Source: Eremomyces bilateralis CBS 781.70 (taxonomy: Eukaryota; Ascomycota; Dothideomycetes; Eremomycetales; Eremomycetaceae). From it: 64,000 nucleotides of DNA. The notes beneath the pieces are model-generated. The model had not been told where the DNA came from, did no database searches, and saw only the letters and a list, made by a program, of their open reading frames with translations. The stretch lies in the NCBI RefSeq assembly GCF_010015585.1, contig NW_022985068.1:1557406-1621405 (forward strand), in the 5' to 3' direction. Both the position numbers and the translations under genes were made by a program. Positions 22,838 to 33,760 of the stretch are shown piece by piece. Every line of letters starts with the position of its first letter. Positions within the stretch are counted from its first letter, which is position 1.

Positions 22838-23459
22838 GATTTCCGCTTGTCTAAGAAATGAAGAGGGAACGAGGATGGTTTGAGGGATTAAAACACAAGT
22901 ACAGCTTTGGAGGAGAAGTAGGATCGGGAGGAGGTGGTCTATGTGTTTGATGGTGGAGGGGGATAGTACAGTCTCCAGCGGATTGCAGTGTTGTTGGTCC
23001 TGGTCGCGAGCTGCTTTGGCCTTCGCTGCTGGCACGGACGTCGCTTGTTGCGCCACAAAATGATGAGCAGATGCCTGAGGGATAGTGGAGAGGGTATTTT
23101 TGGTTGTAGAGAAAGACCACGAAATGAAGCCGTAAATCCGAAGTGTTTATTCCAACAAGACGATATAATTGAAGGAAACCCGGACGAAGCAAATTTCGAG
23201 CGGTTCATTCAGACTCTTGTCTTTGGTGACTGAGCGACGACTGATGATCGATGACTTAATAAATCATATTGACACCTGAGGCTGTTAGGCGCAAATGTGG
23301 CTGGTAAAGTCAAGCCACATAAGCACAGCCACACCTTAAAATCCACCGACCAACTATGCATGGGCCAATTTTATATTTCAATATCGCGATGACTCCCACG
23401 CTCCATTGACTTGTCGCAACGTCTCTTTGGGAGGTATTGAGCTTCGAATATTTGCAATC
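22838..23459. other. Divergent promoter region, TPD3 and FRS1
   Basis: 622 bases shared by two essential housekeeping genes transcribed away from each other. No additional gene is seen. Confidence 0.5.
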
Positions 23460-25658
23460 ATGCCTACTATATCTTGCGATAAAGTCGAGCTTTATAAAGC
23501 TCTTGGGAAAGAGTGTGTATCTCCCAGGTCCAGACACTTGGTGCGGCTTGACCGAAGGCTAACCAGATGAAGCTTCACGACGGAGGAGTTCGATGAGCTA
23601 TGTTTCGAATTCGGTATGAACCTTCTAGAGTTAACCAGAGTAATCGCTAAGACTGTCTGATAGGAATTGAGCTCGATGAAGACGTGCGACACCTTTCTTT
23701 GAGACCCTCGACTTCCCCGCTTACCATTCCAGACCACCGACCAGAAGCGACCGATCGTCGATGGCGTGGAAGAGCCGCCTCAGCTGAAAATCGAGATCCC
23801 CGCGAACAGGTGTGGATAACCGATTGCCCTATAAAGAATCGATTGTAACGATGAACTAGATATGACATGGTCTGCTTCGAAGGAATCGCCAGGGCCCTCA
23901 ACGTCTTCCTCCAGCGGATGAAGCCGCCGAGTTTCCGAGTCATCGCACCCCCGGAAGGAGAGTTGCAGACCATGGTTGTCAAAGAGGATGTATGGCTCCC
24001 TATATCGTATGGAGTTCTCAGCACTGATGTTCGATAGACCACGAGAATACGACCGCTCATCTCATGCGCCATTCTCCGGGGAATAACCTTCACTAAAGAC
24101 CGCTATGCGTCTTTCATTGCTCTACAAGATAAACTGCATGCCAATTTGGCCAGGCAGAGGACACTTGTATCGGTCGGTACTCATGACCTTGACACGATCA
24201 AAGGACCGTTCACGTACGAGGCACTTCCACCAGAGGAGATCAACTTTGTTCCCCTGAATCAGACGAATAAGATGAACGGCAAGGAACTGATGGAGTACTA
24301 CGACGTATGTCAAGTCTCGACCCATGCGACGAGTTACTAACCCCTCCCAGAAAGATAAGCACCTGGGAAAGTTCCTCCACATCATCCGGGATTCCCCCGT
24401 CTACCCTGTCATCTACGACGCCAACCGCACCGTGCTCTCCCTCCCCCCCATCATCAACGGCGACCACTCCAAGATCACCCTCAACACCCGCAACATCCTT
24501 ATCGAGATCACTGCCACCGACCAAACCAAAGTCGAGATCGTCAACCACATCCTCTGCGCCATGTTCAGCGAATACTGCGACACCCCCTTCACCGTCGAGC
24601 CCGTCCAGATCATCTCCCCCCACAACCACGCCTCCCGCCAATCCCCGGACCTCACCCCCCGCGAAATCCAAGCCTCTGTCGCCTACATCAACTCCTGCTG
24701 CGGCCTCGACCTTCCCGCGACCGAGATCTGCCACCTCCTCACCCGCATGGGCCACCACGCCGTCCCCTCCCCCACCGACCCGGACCTCGTCGACATCGCC
24801 GTCCCCATCACCCGAGCCGACGTCCTCCACCAAGCCGACATCATGGAAGACGTCGCCGTCGCCTACGGCTTCAACCGCCTCCCCCGCTACTACCCCAACT
24901 CCTCCGCCGCCGTCGGCGCCGCCCTCCCGATGAACAAGCTCGGCGACGTCGTGCGTATCGAGTCCGCCACCGCCGGCTGGACGGAGGTTATGCCGCTGAT
25001 CCTGTGCAGCCACGACGAGAACTTCGCGTGGCTGAACCGCGTCGACGATGGGACCACCGCGGTGCGCCTGGCGAACCCGAAGAGCGCGGAGTATCAGATC
25101 GTGCGCACGAGCCTGCTGCCGGGCGTGCTGAAGACGATCCGCGAGAATAAGCATCGCGCGGTGCCGTTGAAGGTGTTCGAGGTGAGCGACGTGTGTTTTA
25201 AGGACGAGACGCGTGAGCGGAAGACGCGGAATGAGCGGCATTTCTGCGCGGCGTGGTATGGGAAGAGCAGTGGGTTCGAGGTGGTGCATGGGTTGTTGGA
25301 TCGGGTGCTGGCGATGTTGAATGTTCGGTTCCTGATGGAGGCAAAGGAGCTGGATGATGCGACAGTCGATGGGTATTGGATCGAGGAGTTCGATCGTAAG
25401 CTTCCCTTCCTATTTTGCTGGGGGATTTCGCTGACATTTTTTAGATCCCACCTTCTTCGTCGGTCATGCTGCGTCGGTGGTCGTGAGACAGGACGGTCAG
25501 AAACAGGTCGTCGGCCACTTCGGCATCTTGCATCCGACGGTTCTCAAAAACTTCGAGCTTCCGTAAGTGCTGCAGGCTCTTTACTTCGAATGTCACTAAC
25601 CCAGAACGACAGGTACCCGGTCAGTGCGCTTGAGATCAACCTGGAGGTGTTCTTATAG
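23460..25658 (+). CDS. FRS1: Phenylalanyl-tRNA synthetase beta subunit, cytosolic
   Basis: About eight exons. The start [17 protein letters not shown] is followed by [20 protein letters not shown], then [23 protein letters not shown], the conserved N-terminal blocks of the eukaryotic/archaeal beta subunit. Later come a B3/4 region, [22 protein letters not shown] (B5-type), [21 protein letters not shown] (motif for the catalytic-like module), and a C-terminus of [16 protein letters not shown] and [14 protein letters not shown]. With the alpha subunit it charges tRNA-Phe. The intron 1 acceptor that keeps frame is GAAG before CTTCACG, giving K-D-F-T-T-E-E-F. The largest exon (from 24352) shows a sharp change from C-ending to G-ending codons near 24950. 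Confidence 0.94.
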
Positions 25659-25864
25659 ATGTGTGTTATGTATCGCGGACTGTACTAAGCCGCCACTGAT
25701 GCGCTACCCGGACTTGTATCCCAAGGCATTGCCAAAGCTGGCTATGCGTAGGACAGGAGTAGATCAAAAGGACGATGTAAACGACCAAAAAGCTTTTAGA
25801 GCTACATATTAAATGCTACAAACAATGGATCCTATCGATCCCATCCTCGTTTATTTATACACAA

Positions 25865-27286
25865 TCACTCCACCCTCGTCGCCAACGTCCCCGTCGGCCT
25901 CTCCACCAACTCCATGCACCCCTCCACCACTGCCTTCCTCACCCCCTCACTACTCACCTTCTTCCCCCCAAGATACCCCAACCACAACAACCTTGCCACC
26001 CGCTCATCCTCCACCGTCCCCAATCCCTCCCACTCCCCACCCACTCCCCTCCCCTCCACTTTCTCCCGCTTCTGAAACAGCATCTCCAATTCCCCCTGCT
26101 CCTTTCGTCGTAATACTATCACCGACCCCTTCGGCGCCGACCCTCGCCCTGCCAACGCCGCCTGAAACCCCCGCATCGACTCCGCGAAGCTCTCGTCCGC
26201 GAACGACGCATCCCCGGCCTTCTGCGCGGCGGCCGTGCGCGCCTTGATCCCCGTGACCCAGCCGTCGCGGAGGTGGTTGAAGTCGGTGCTGCGGGTGGGC
26301 ACGACGCGGAGGGCGGTGTCGACTTTGGTGGCAGCAGGGTCAGCCAGGACGGCGTCCCAGAGCTGATAGGAGGCGTCGGGATCGAGGAGTGCGGTGCGGA
26401 GGTCGGCCTTTTCGGAGGGGATGAGGGCAGTGGCGGTGGGGTTGACGCGATGGACGAGGGTAGATTGGAGGGCGGGGAGGGAGGCGGTGCGGACGTAGAG
26501 GCCGACTACGTAGACTTGGATGCTGAGGAAGGAGACGCTGCGGATGCCGAGGCCGAGGAGGGTGTATTCGGAGGTGTCGGCGTTGTTGGTGGGGTGGGGG
26601 AGGTGGATGGTTTTGGGGAAGTGGGGGATGGAGGAGGTACCCGTGGGGACGAGTTCGATGTCCATGCCGGATTCGTCCTTCACGATGAGCTTTTCGCCGC
26701 CGGGCGCCACCACAACGGGTTTTCCGAGAAACGTCGACGCATCTTTCGACGGAGGCGCGTCGCAGCGTTCCGTACCGGACCACCCGGACGAGGACACCGA
26801 CGACTCCCGCGGCTGCACTCGAACGGTGACTTCCCGCGCTCTCTTCTGCTGGTCCTTCTCCTTACTGAGGTTATCCGGATGGCCGATCTGCAGCATCAGC
26901 ACGGCGGGCCCCGCCAGCAGCATCACGACGGCCAACGCGGCGTAGTTCGCGCGCCGGCTGTGGTATTTCCGGCGGGCCTTCTCGTATTTCGCCACGGCGG
27001 CTTTGTCGAGGGGGTTTTTCGGCGGGAGGGGGCGGCCTCGATCGTCGCGGAGGACGCCATCGGATGAATCGTCTGTGGGAAGGGCTTGGGCCGAGAGGAC
27101 GGATTGGCCGGTGAGTTTGCGGAGCTCAGCTTCGTTGCGGGACTCGATGGGGACTTTGAACTGGGAGGAAAGGCGGGTGGTGGTGTGGATAGTGCCCGTC
27201 AGGGCGAGGGGACGGTGTCTTTGGAGTCCGATGCATCGTGAATGGCGGCGGCGCATCAACGAGCCGAACACTCGATTGACGTTCAT
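25865..27286 (-). CDS. AIM18: AIM18-like mitochondrial chalcone-isomerase-fold protein
   Basis: Uninterrupted 473-residue frame. The first 40 residues are Arg-rich without acids (MNVNRVFGSLMRRRHSRC), as in a mitochondrial presequence. A membrane segment follows near residues 115-133 (YAALAVVMLLAGPAVLMLQ). The conserved core includes TIHLPHP, YTLLGLGIRSVSFLSIQVYVVGLYV, LRVVPTRSTDFNHLRDGWVTGI and FQAALAGRGSAPKGSVIVL. That order matches yeast Aim18/Aim46, which have a chalcone isomerase-like fold, bind haem and lie in the inner membrane facing the intermembrane space. No flavonoid role is implied. The gene converges on FRS1 with 206 bases between them. Confidence 0.9.
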   Translation of the reverse strand: MNVNRVFGSLMRRRHSRCIGLQRHRPLALTGTIHTTTRLSSQFKVPIESRNEAELRKLTGQSVLSAQALPTDDSSDGVLRDDRGRPLPPKNPLDKAAVAKYEKARRKYHSRRANYAALAVVMLLAGPAVLMLQIGHPDNLSKEKDQQKRAREVTVRVQPRESSVSSSGWSGTERCDAPPSKDASTFLGKPVVVAPGGEKLIVKDESGMDIELVPTGTSSIPHFPKTIHLPHPTNNADTSEYTLLGLGIRSVSFLSIQVYVVGLYVRTASLPALQSTLVHRVNPTATALIPSEKADLRTALLDPDASYQLWDAVLADPAATKVDTALRVVPTRSTDFNHLRDGWVTGIKARTAAAQKAGDASFADESFAESMRGFQAALAGRGSAPKGSVIVLRRKEQGELEMLFQKREKVEGRGVGGEWEGLGTVEDERVARLLWLGYLGGKKVSSEGVRKAVVEGCMELVERPTGTLATRVE

Positions 27287-27660
27287 GATGGGTCGAGTTG
27301 AATGTGGTGATGGATGGGATTCCGGAGTGTCGGAGCCTGTGATGAAGAAGCTGTTTACTCAACAATTGTAGATTCCTTGCTCTTTTAATTGTGCATCAAT
27401 CTTAGAGATCAAGCACCATATGCCAAGATTCTCGTATCGATAGTATATGAGTTCTTACTGATGACATGGTGTTGAATTCCTGTATTAGAGCAGATGAAGC
27501 TTGAACTACCAACCACGTGCTTTCTCCTCCGTCACTAATCCTTGTCATCGGTTCATCTTCCGTCACCAAAGAAATCGCGTCTCCAGCAATTGCACGCGTT
27601 CAGCCTGTACACCCTACAATCCATCACCCATATCAAGTCCTCCCCACCACCTAATTCACC
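27287..27660. other. Divergent promoter, AIM18 and NSE3
   Basis: 374 bases between two divergent genes. The stretch just before 27661 is C- and A-rich, ending with a CACC before the ATG. Confidence 0.45.
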
Positions 27661-28797
27661 ATGCCTCTAGTCCGCAAACGCCGAGCCGTAAGATCTCCCC
27701 CCCCCATCATCCAGTAACACCCTAACCCCCCACCAGACCCGCGACGACATCGACGACGACGACGTCCAGACGCCCCGACGCCGCCAACTCCCGGACGATT
27801 CCTCCGACGAAGATGTCACTATGGTCGCGGACGACGATGCATCGCAGCCGGGCGGTGCCGCCGACGTGACACAGATGGCGAGGAAGCTGGTGCGGTTGGC
27901 GTTGGCGTGCGAGTATTCGCGGCAGCCGATCCGGCGGGCGGAGATCAGTGCGAAGGGTATGTATGCTTGGGGTGTCGAGGGTGGAGGCGATGAGGAACAC
28001 GCGATGCTGATGGTGGATAGTGCTGGGGAACCACCCGAGACAGTTCAAGACGGTGTTTGAGGAGGCGCAGGGGACGTTACGGGATGTGTTTGGTATGGAG
28101 ATGAGCGAGTTGCCGGTGCGAGAGAAAATCACGTTGCAGGAGAAGCGAGGTACGTTCTTCCTTTCCATTTCTATCACCGCTCCCATCCTCGATTCAGAGA
28201 AGCAGAAAACTGACCCATCCAGCCGCCCAACGCGCTCCCAAAGGTTCCCTCTCCAGCAAATCCTGGGTCCTCACCACCGTCCTCCCCCCCCGCTTCCGCG
28301 ACCCCGCCATCATCCCCCCACCCGCCGTCCCCACGCATGACGCCGAAAGCGCCTACATTGGCCTCTACACCTTCCTCATCAGCGTGATCTACCTGAACGG
28401 CGGGTCGCTCGCGGAGGCGAAGCTGGAGCGGTACCTGCGGCGGGCGAACGCGGACGAGTACACGCCGGTGGATAGGACGGATAAGCTGCTGCAGCGGATG
28501 CAGCGGGAGGGGTATTTGGTAAGGGTGAAGGATAATTCGACGGGGGAAGAGATGGTGGAGTATATGGTGGGGCCGAGGGGGAAGGTGGAGGTGGGAGAGA
28601 AGGGGGTGCAGGGGGTGGTAAAGAAGGTATATGGGGAGGGAGCGTCGGAGGATCTGGACAGGCGGTTGGAGCGGAGTTTGGGGGTGGTGGATAGGATGGG
28701 CGGGGGGGTGGAGGAGGTTCGGGAGGATGGTGGAAATGAGCAGAGGAGAGGGCCAGGCAGGCCAAGGAGGAGAAACGAGGATGATGTGGAGGAGTGA
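27661..28797 (+). CDS. NSE3: SMC5-SMC6 complex MAGE-type subunit NSE3
   Basis: Four exons. The start MPLVRKRRA is followed by an acidic, disordered region (DDIDDDDVQTPRRRQLPDDSSDEDV). The MAGE homology domain then begins with MARKLVRLALACEYSRQPIRRAEISAKVLG and continues VFEEAQGTLRDVFGMEM, SWVLTTVLPPRF, YIGLYTFLISVIYLNGGSL and LQRMQREGYLVRV. The winged-helix fold and these blocks match fungal Nse3, part of the Nse1-Nse3-Nse4 module of the SMC5/6 complex in nuclear DNA repair. The C-terminus ends in a basic RRGPGRPRRR stretch, an AT-hook-like motif that could contact DNA. Codon endings change from C to G near 28390. Confidence 0.9.
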
Positions 28798-30010
28798 GCG
28801 AGTGCAGCGGGATTCCTACCCACAAACCTATGACATTACGGTCGACATCATTACCGGGCTCTTACTGGGCTCCATGGGGGCTGCAGTCTCAGTCCATCCG
28901 ATGTTCAAGAAGGGAAGCTGGCACTGCACCACCAGCAAGGCCTCACGCTGCATCTGCATGAGCATACCAGGATTACAAGCGCACGAGCACCACCTCACTG
29001 CAGCGATGAGCTGTCCAGGACGGAAACGAAGCAGCCCGACCGACTTATCCATTCGGCAGACAGGGAGGGGACTGGATCGTTGAGGCCTGGAGAGGCATTT
29101 CGACGCATGATGACCAATCCACTCACGACACTGTACTTGCATCGCTAGCTACATTGATTGGGACGAGCAAATATCCCATGGCGAGACGGAGCTCACGGAG
29201 GGTTGGCGAGGGCGTTTTCGTGGTGCGACATGGGAGGAGTACAGAGACGAAGGTACCATGAATGAAATGAATCCAATTAGCAATCATCAATGGGGGTCAT
29301 GTCACGATACGGCTTTGATGGTGAATTACACGCTGTTCTACTATTCTACTATTCTACAAGGAGGGCTAGTTATTAATGTTACTGGGGACTGCAGGATACC
29401 GTCTCAGACCTGTATACTACTAGCATCGGATTCCAGGCATTAGTATAGCCATTAGGGTGGCCATTTGCCCTTCCGGGCATGACGGCATCGGGCATCGATG
29501 GCATCAGTTTGGACTCGGGAATGAGATCAGAGTCCAATTGAATTATTAACTCTCTCACGCCGTCTCCCCCTCCATGCCACTTTTCACCTGTGTCACTCAA
29601 TCACCTCACTAAATAGTGACCGAAACTGAACAGTGAACAGTGATCACCAGTCCCCTCCAATTCCATTCGGTTCGTTACCGCCGTCACTTTCATTGACCGC
29701 AATTCCGTACAATCTACGTACGGAGCAGCCGAACTACGGTAGTCTCGCCACCCGCCGTCCGCCTCCGCCGTCCGCCTCCGCCGTCCGCCTCCGCCGTCCA
29801 CACTCCACACTCCCCAGTCCGTAGAGTGACAGCATCATCGCATCGCCGACTGCAACCACCCGAATAAGAGGAATCCGATGATCTTCAATCGCTCCTGTCT
29901 ATCCCCAACTTCCTTCCTCCCCTTCTTCCGACCTTCGCGACTCGTGCGCCGGATACTCCATTAGCTCCGAATACCATGACCGTCCCTTAGTAACTCGTCA
30001 CTGTTTCATC
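28798..30010. other. Intergenic region
   Basis: About 1.2 kb upstream of the SPP1-like gene. It contains the 13-bp array at 29754 and C-rich, AC-rich leader sequence before 30011. No gene is supported. Confidence 0.5.
29754..29799 (+). repeat. Tandem 13-bp repeat
   Basis: The unit GCCGTCCGCCTCC occurs three times perfectly, followed by a half copy GCCGTCC. It lies about 210 bases upstream of the SPP1-like start codon, probably in the promoter or 5' leader. Confidence 0.92.
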
Positions 30011-32524
30011 ATGTCCTTCAATATCGCCGGTCTGCTCAATCCCGCCCCTCCCGGGCGTAACGTTTCTACCGCCCATCGCCATTTCTCCTCCTCTTCGTCC
30101 GCCCTCCACGAAGCTCCAGGCTTGTCGCGCACCGATTCGAAGGAACCGCAACGTTCCGCAATTAGCAACGAAGCCGCCGCCGACGCTCTGACCGCGCTAT
30201 TGATGCCGCGACCCACTTCGTCTTCTGGCCATCCACTCCACGATCCACTTCAACCACCACTTCCACAGCAACAGCCGCATCACAACTCTACTTCCATCGC
30301 CACGCACGACACTTTCAATCCGCCCTACTCTCCCCACTGTCCGGAAGTCCATCCGCCTCCATCCAGCGTCATTTCTCCAATTGCGACACCCCTGGAGCCG
30401 AACCCTGCGCTGGACAATTTGCCGTTACAACGCTCCCCGACCTTGGATCAGTACCACCATGGTTCGCGCAGTCCCGAGGAACAGAATCGCAGAGTCTCGA
30501 CATTGAGGATTTCCCAGAGTCCGAAGTTGGCGCCCATCCAGAATTTGTCGAATGCGTTGAATGGGCAATTGCATCGCAGTGAACCAGATCCTGCCCAAGC
30601 TCCAACCCACGACACGGACACCAACAGGAGCCCGAATTTGAGAGATCGCGATCGCGCAGAAATTCATCCATCGACTAAGCTTTCTGAATCTGAAGCAGGC
30701 GAAATGGCGGACACGGCGGATCATCAGAATTCCGCGCCACAAACCGGACCGTCCATTGACGTCGAGCAATCATCAAAACCCGAGCCGGACACGATGGAGA
30801 ATCCGTCGGATCATCAACATCTCTCGGCAAATACTCCGAACATCAAAACCGAACCATCTGTCACTCCCCGTGAGACCTCCCCACATCAAACCACGGAAGA
30901 GGGGCCCAGGTCCTCCGCGTCGATGGCTCAGGTCGATGGAGTCATGGACGACATGGACGAAGAAACCTACAAAACGATCCAAGCGATCAAAAACAACGAT
31001 CTCGGTCTCCGCCGAACAGCCGGTCAGCGCGAAACCTCCGCCCAGTCCCCTCCGAAAGAGACGCCGGAACCTGCGACGAAGAAGCGGCCCACGACGACAG
31101 CCAAATCCATCGCCGCCACGAAGAAGGGAACCGCGAAGAAACCCCCGCCGAAGAAGCGCAAATTGTCCTTTGACGGAGAGGATGAGGATACCCGACGAGC
31201 ATCCGCGACGAAGGTTGCCAAAACCACACCCAACCCCCCCAAAGCGAAACCCCCCACCAAACCAAAGAACGACCCCGGCTCTGACGGCGACGAGGACGGC
31301 GAAGTCTACTGCATCTGCCGCCGCGGCGATGACCATAGTTTCATGCTCGCCTGCGACAACTGCGATGAGTGGTTCCACGCCCAGTGCGTGCGCCTGACCA
31401 AGTCCGACTGCGACCAGATCGACGCCTACATCTGCCCCAACTGCGAGAAAGACCACGGCCTGCAGTCCACCTGGAAGCCCCTCTGTCGCAACCCCGTTTG
31501 CCAGCGCGTCGCTCGCGTCGGCGACGACTACGACGCTCGCGAGAGCAAATACTGCAGCGACGACTGCGCCGTGCAGTTCTTCCGCGACAAGGCCTCCCTT
31601 GACTCCGATAAGGCGAACCACGCCAAACGCCGCAAGGCGAACCGAACCGACCACGACGCGAACTCCGATCCGCACGACACCTCTACCGAACGCCGCCGCG
31701 GCGACGCGCTCCGCTTACAAGACCTCCGCTCAATTGTCGACCACGTCGGTACCTCCTCTGACAAGTTCCACGCGCTCGGCGACCGCGACCTCGCGATGCT
31801 GACGCCGCCGGACAGCGGTGGCGTGTCGCTCCCGGACGACGAGCTGCCGCTGCTCCCCGAGGAGCGGGCGGCGCTGCGACGGATCGAGGAGGCGAAGGAG
31901 ACGACGCGGGCACGGCGGGCGTATCTGAACGATCGGAGCGAGTTGATTCAGCTGGCGCGGGAGAACGCGGGGCGGTGGGCGGAGCGGGAGGGGCTGAAGG
32001 TAAAGGATGTGTGTGGGTTTGATGGGCGGTTGGTGTGGGATGAGGGGCGGTTGAGGCGGTGGTGGGAGGGGGGCGGGCGGCCGGGGTTACCCGGGGAGGG
32101 AGCATCGGAGGCGGTGGGGGCTGATGGTGTGGATGATGCGAAGAAGCCGACGGATGCGGATGCGGAGAAGGGCAAGGGCGGTGAGCTTGCCGCCGACACC
32201 GCCACGAACGACGCCTCCGATCCCGATGCCAAAATGACCGGCACCTCCTCCCCTCCCCCCTCCGACCTCCCCACTGACGCGACCTCCCCCACCTCCCCCG
32301 CCGACGACGACCACGCCGCCTACATCTGCACGAAAAAACGTTGCGCGCGCCACGCGCAGTGGCCGAAGCTGCAGGTGCAGGATGTGCGGATGGAGCTCAG
32401 TGGAGCGGCAGATCAGATGCGAGAACTGGAGGCGGAGGAGCGGGAGGTGAGAGAGCGTGCGGTGGTGAGGGCGCGGGTGAGGGGGCATGAGGGGGCGCGT
32501 GCGACTGTTGGGGGTGATGCTTGA
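30011..32524 (+). CDS. SPP1: PHD-finger protein, Spp1-like COMPASS subunit
   Basis: Single exon, 837 residues. A long low-complexity N-terminus (about 1-430, rich in Pro, Ser, Thr and then Lys) precedes a PHD finger: VYCICRRGDDHSFMLACDNC, EWFHAQCV and YICPNC, with a full C4HC3 zinc set. It is followed by a CxxxxC...C zinc segment (LCRNPVCQRVA, KYCSDDC) that is characteristic of Spp1/CXXC1 proteins rather than generic PHD proteins. A coiled region and a C-terminal YICTKKRCARHAQW motif follow. Spp1 reads H3K4me3 and supports Set1 methylation; that role is inferred. Codon endings change from C to G twice along this one exon. Confidence 0.88.
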   Translation: MSFNIAGLLNPAPPGRNVSTAHRHFSSSSSALHEAPGLSRTDSKEPQRSAISNEAAADALTALLMPRPTSSSGHPLHDPLQPPLPQQQPHHNSTSIATHDTFNPPYSPHCPEVHPPPSSVISPIATPLEPNPALDNLPLQRSPTLDQYHHGSRSPEEQNRRVSTLRISQSPKLAPIQNLSNALNGQLHRSEPDPAQAPTHDTDTNRSPNLRDRDRAEIHPSTKLSESEAGEMADTADHQNSAPQTGPSIDVEQSSKPEPDTMENPSDHQHLSANTPNIKTEPSVTPRETSPHQTTEEGPRSSASMAQVDGVMDDMDEETYKTIQAIKNNDLGLRRTAGQRETSAQSPPKETPEPATKKRPTTTAKSIAATKKGTAKKPPPKKRKLSFDGEDEDTRRASATKVAKTTPNPPKAKPPTKPKNDPGSDGDEDGEVYCICRRGDDHSFMLACDNCDEWFHAQCVRLTKSDCDQIDAYICPNCEKDHGLQSTWKPLCRNPVCQRVARVGDDYDARESKYCSDDCAVQFFRDKASLDSDKANHAKRRKANRTDHDANSDPHDTSTERRRGDALRLQDLRSIVDHVGTSSDKFHALGDRDLAMLTPPDSGGVSLPDDELPLLPEERAALRRIEEAKETTRARRAYLNDRSELIQLARENAGRWAEREGLKVKDVCGFDGRLVWDEGRLRRWWEGGGRPGLPGEGASEAVGADGVDDAKKPTDADAEKGKGGELAADTATNDASDPDAKMTGTSSPPPSDLPTDATSPTSPADDDHAAYICTKKRCARHAQWPKLQVQDVRMELSGAADQMRELEAEEREVRERAVVRARVRGHEGARATVGGDA

Positions 32525-33760
32525 GGGATGTGGTTGGCTTTTTCTTTGCGGGGTTAGGATGATTGTTACGATACCCCCGCTCGACACGAACTTGACTGAT
32601 GGCAAGTCTTTGGCTTGGTTGGAGTCTTTCTCGCTGTTCGTGGGTTCATCTCCCTCTGACGGTGAACCTGTCTGGTTCATTTCTTCGATATTCGCATTTG
32701 TCGATACGCAAGAGGATGGACGGGTTGGACTGCATTGGTCTGGACTGGGCCTTTGATGGATGATCGACTGTTTTCCTGATCGATGCTGTGTTCAATGGAG
32801 GCGACTTGGGCACGACACGTTGCCGACCGTTCGGACCTGTTTGTTATGGACGGACTCGATCCATTGCGATCTTGTCTTCTTACCCAGTTCCTCGACCCCC
32901 CTCGGCACGAATGGACGAATGTACGACCTAGATCGTCAAGAACCGTCTTCCCGACTTGGCGGCTGTCGAGGAACTTCGATGTGGTTATGTTCACGTACCG
33001 CATATATCATTACCGGGCGGTTTTGTATGTCTATCACGGAAGACCGAGTAGCGATCCTGGATGGTCCGCTCCTTCGATTCGTTGGGACACGGTAGCTTTG
33101 CCCATCCCTGGATTTTGGGGGAGGTGGCGGGACTGTATTCTCGGTGTAGTATACATATATGAACGCTCAATGGAAATTCCTGAATTCTCATCCCCTTGGG
33201 GCCTTTCGTGGTGATGGTGACTGAATTTCCCCTCTCGTCCATGCGATTATGTAAGTGGATGAGCCTAACGACCAGCAGTTCGTCCGCCTGATCGTTGCTC
33301 CAACTTCCCGTCGTCTTCTTCTTCCCTTGCGGTTATTGTCAAGTTGCATTCTCCTGCCCCGTGAGCTCTTGCTAATCCCTCTCGAATCTAATATTTCCTC
33401 TCCAGTCTGTCATCGACTTGCTCTGACCGGCTTTCTCCGTCTTGATTACTTGACTAGCAGTCTTCTGAATCGGGATTCAACAAGTCCTTTAGCAGCGAGT
33501 CTCCTGATATATTCATACAACTTTTACATGCAATTGATTTCCCAATCTTTCTTCCACGCGCTGAGCTAGTGAGTTATCAGCAACTCCGGCTGCAAGGCGT
33601 GCGGGTATTTAAACAAAGATAAACAGGATTGGACTGTTCTGCAAGATGCCAAATTTAATCCTTCACCATTGTCTGCACACTACTCTCATCATTTCTCCCA
33701 TTAAAGTTCGTTTGCCTTAGTTTGCCTCAGTTTGTCGTAGAAAGCCCGGACGTACGTCTA
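32525..33760. other. Convergent intergenic region
   Basis: About 1.2 kb between the 3' ends of the SPP1-like and nitrate reductase genes. Short frames are featureless. Nothing further is seen. Confidence 0.45.

Noticed and set aside
22838-23056. N-terminal extension of the PP2A scaffold protein
   Set aside because: The extension is not family-like; MDAPNQ matches the usual start of the protein.
24240-25289. 349-codon open frame on the minus strand opposite FRS1
   Set aside because: It mirrors the codon bias of the PheRS coding exon; its composition is repetitive Gly/Val/Asp and it has no domain.
30773-31675. 300-codon open frame on the minus strand inside the SPP1-like gene
   Set aside because: Antisense shadow of a codon-biased exon; no recognisable motif.
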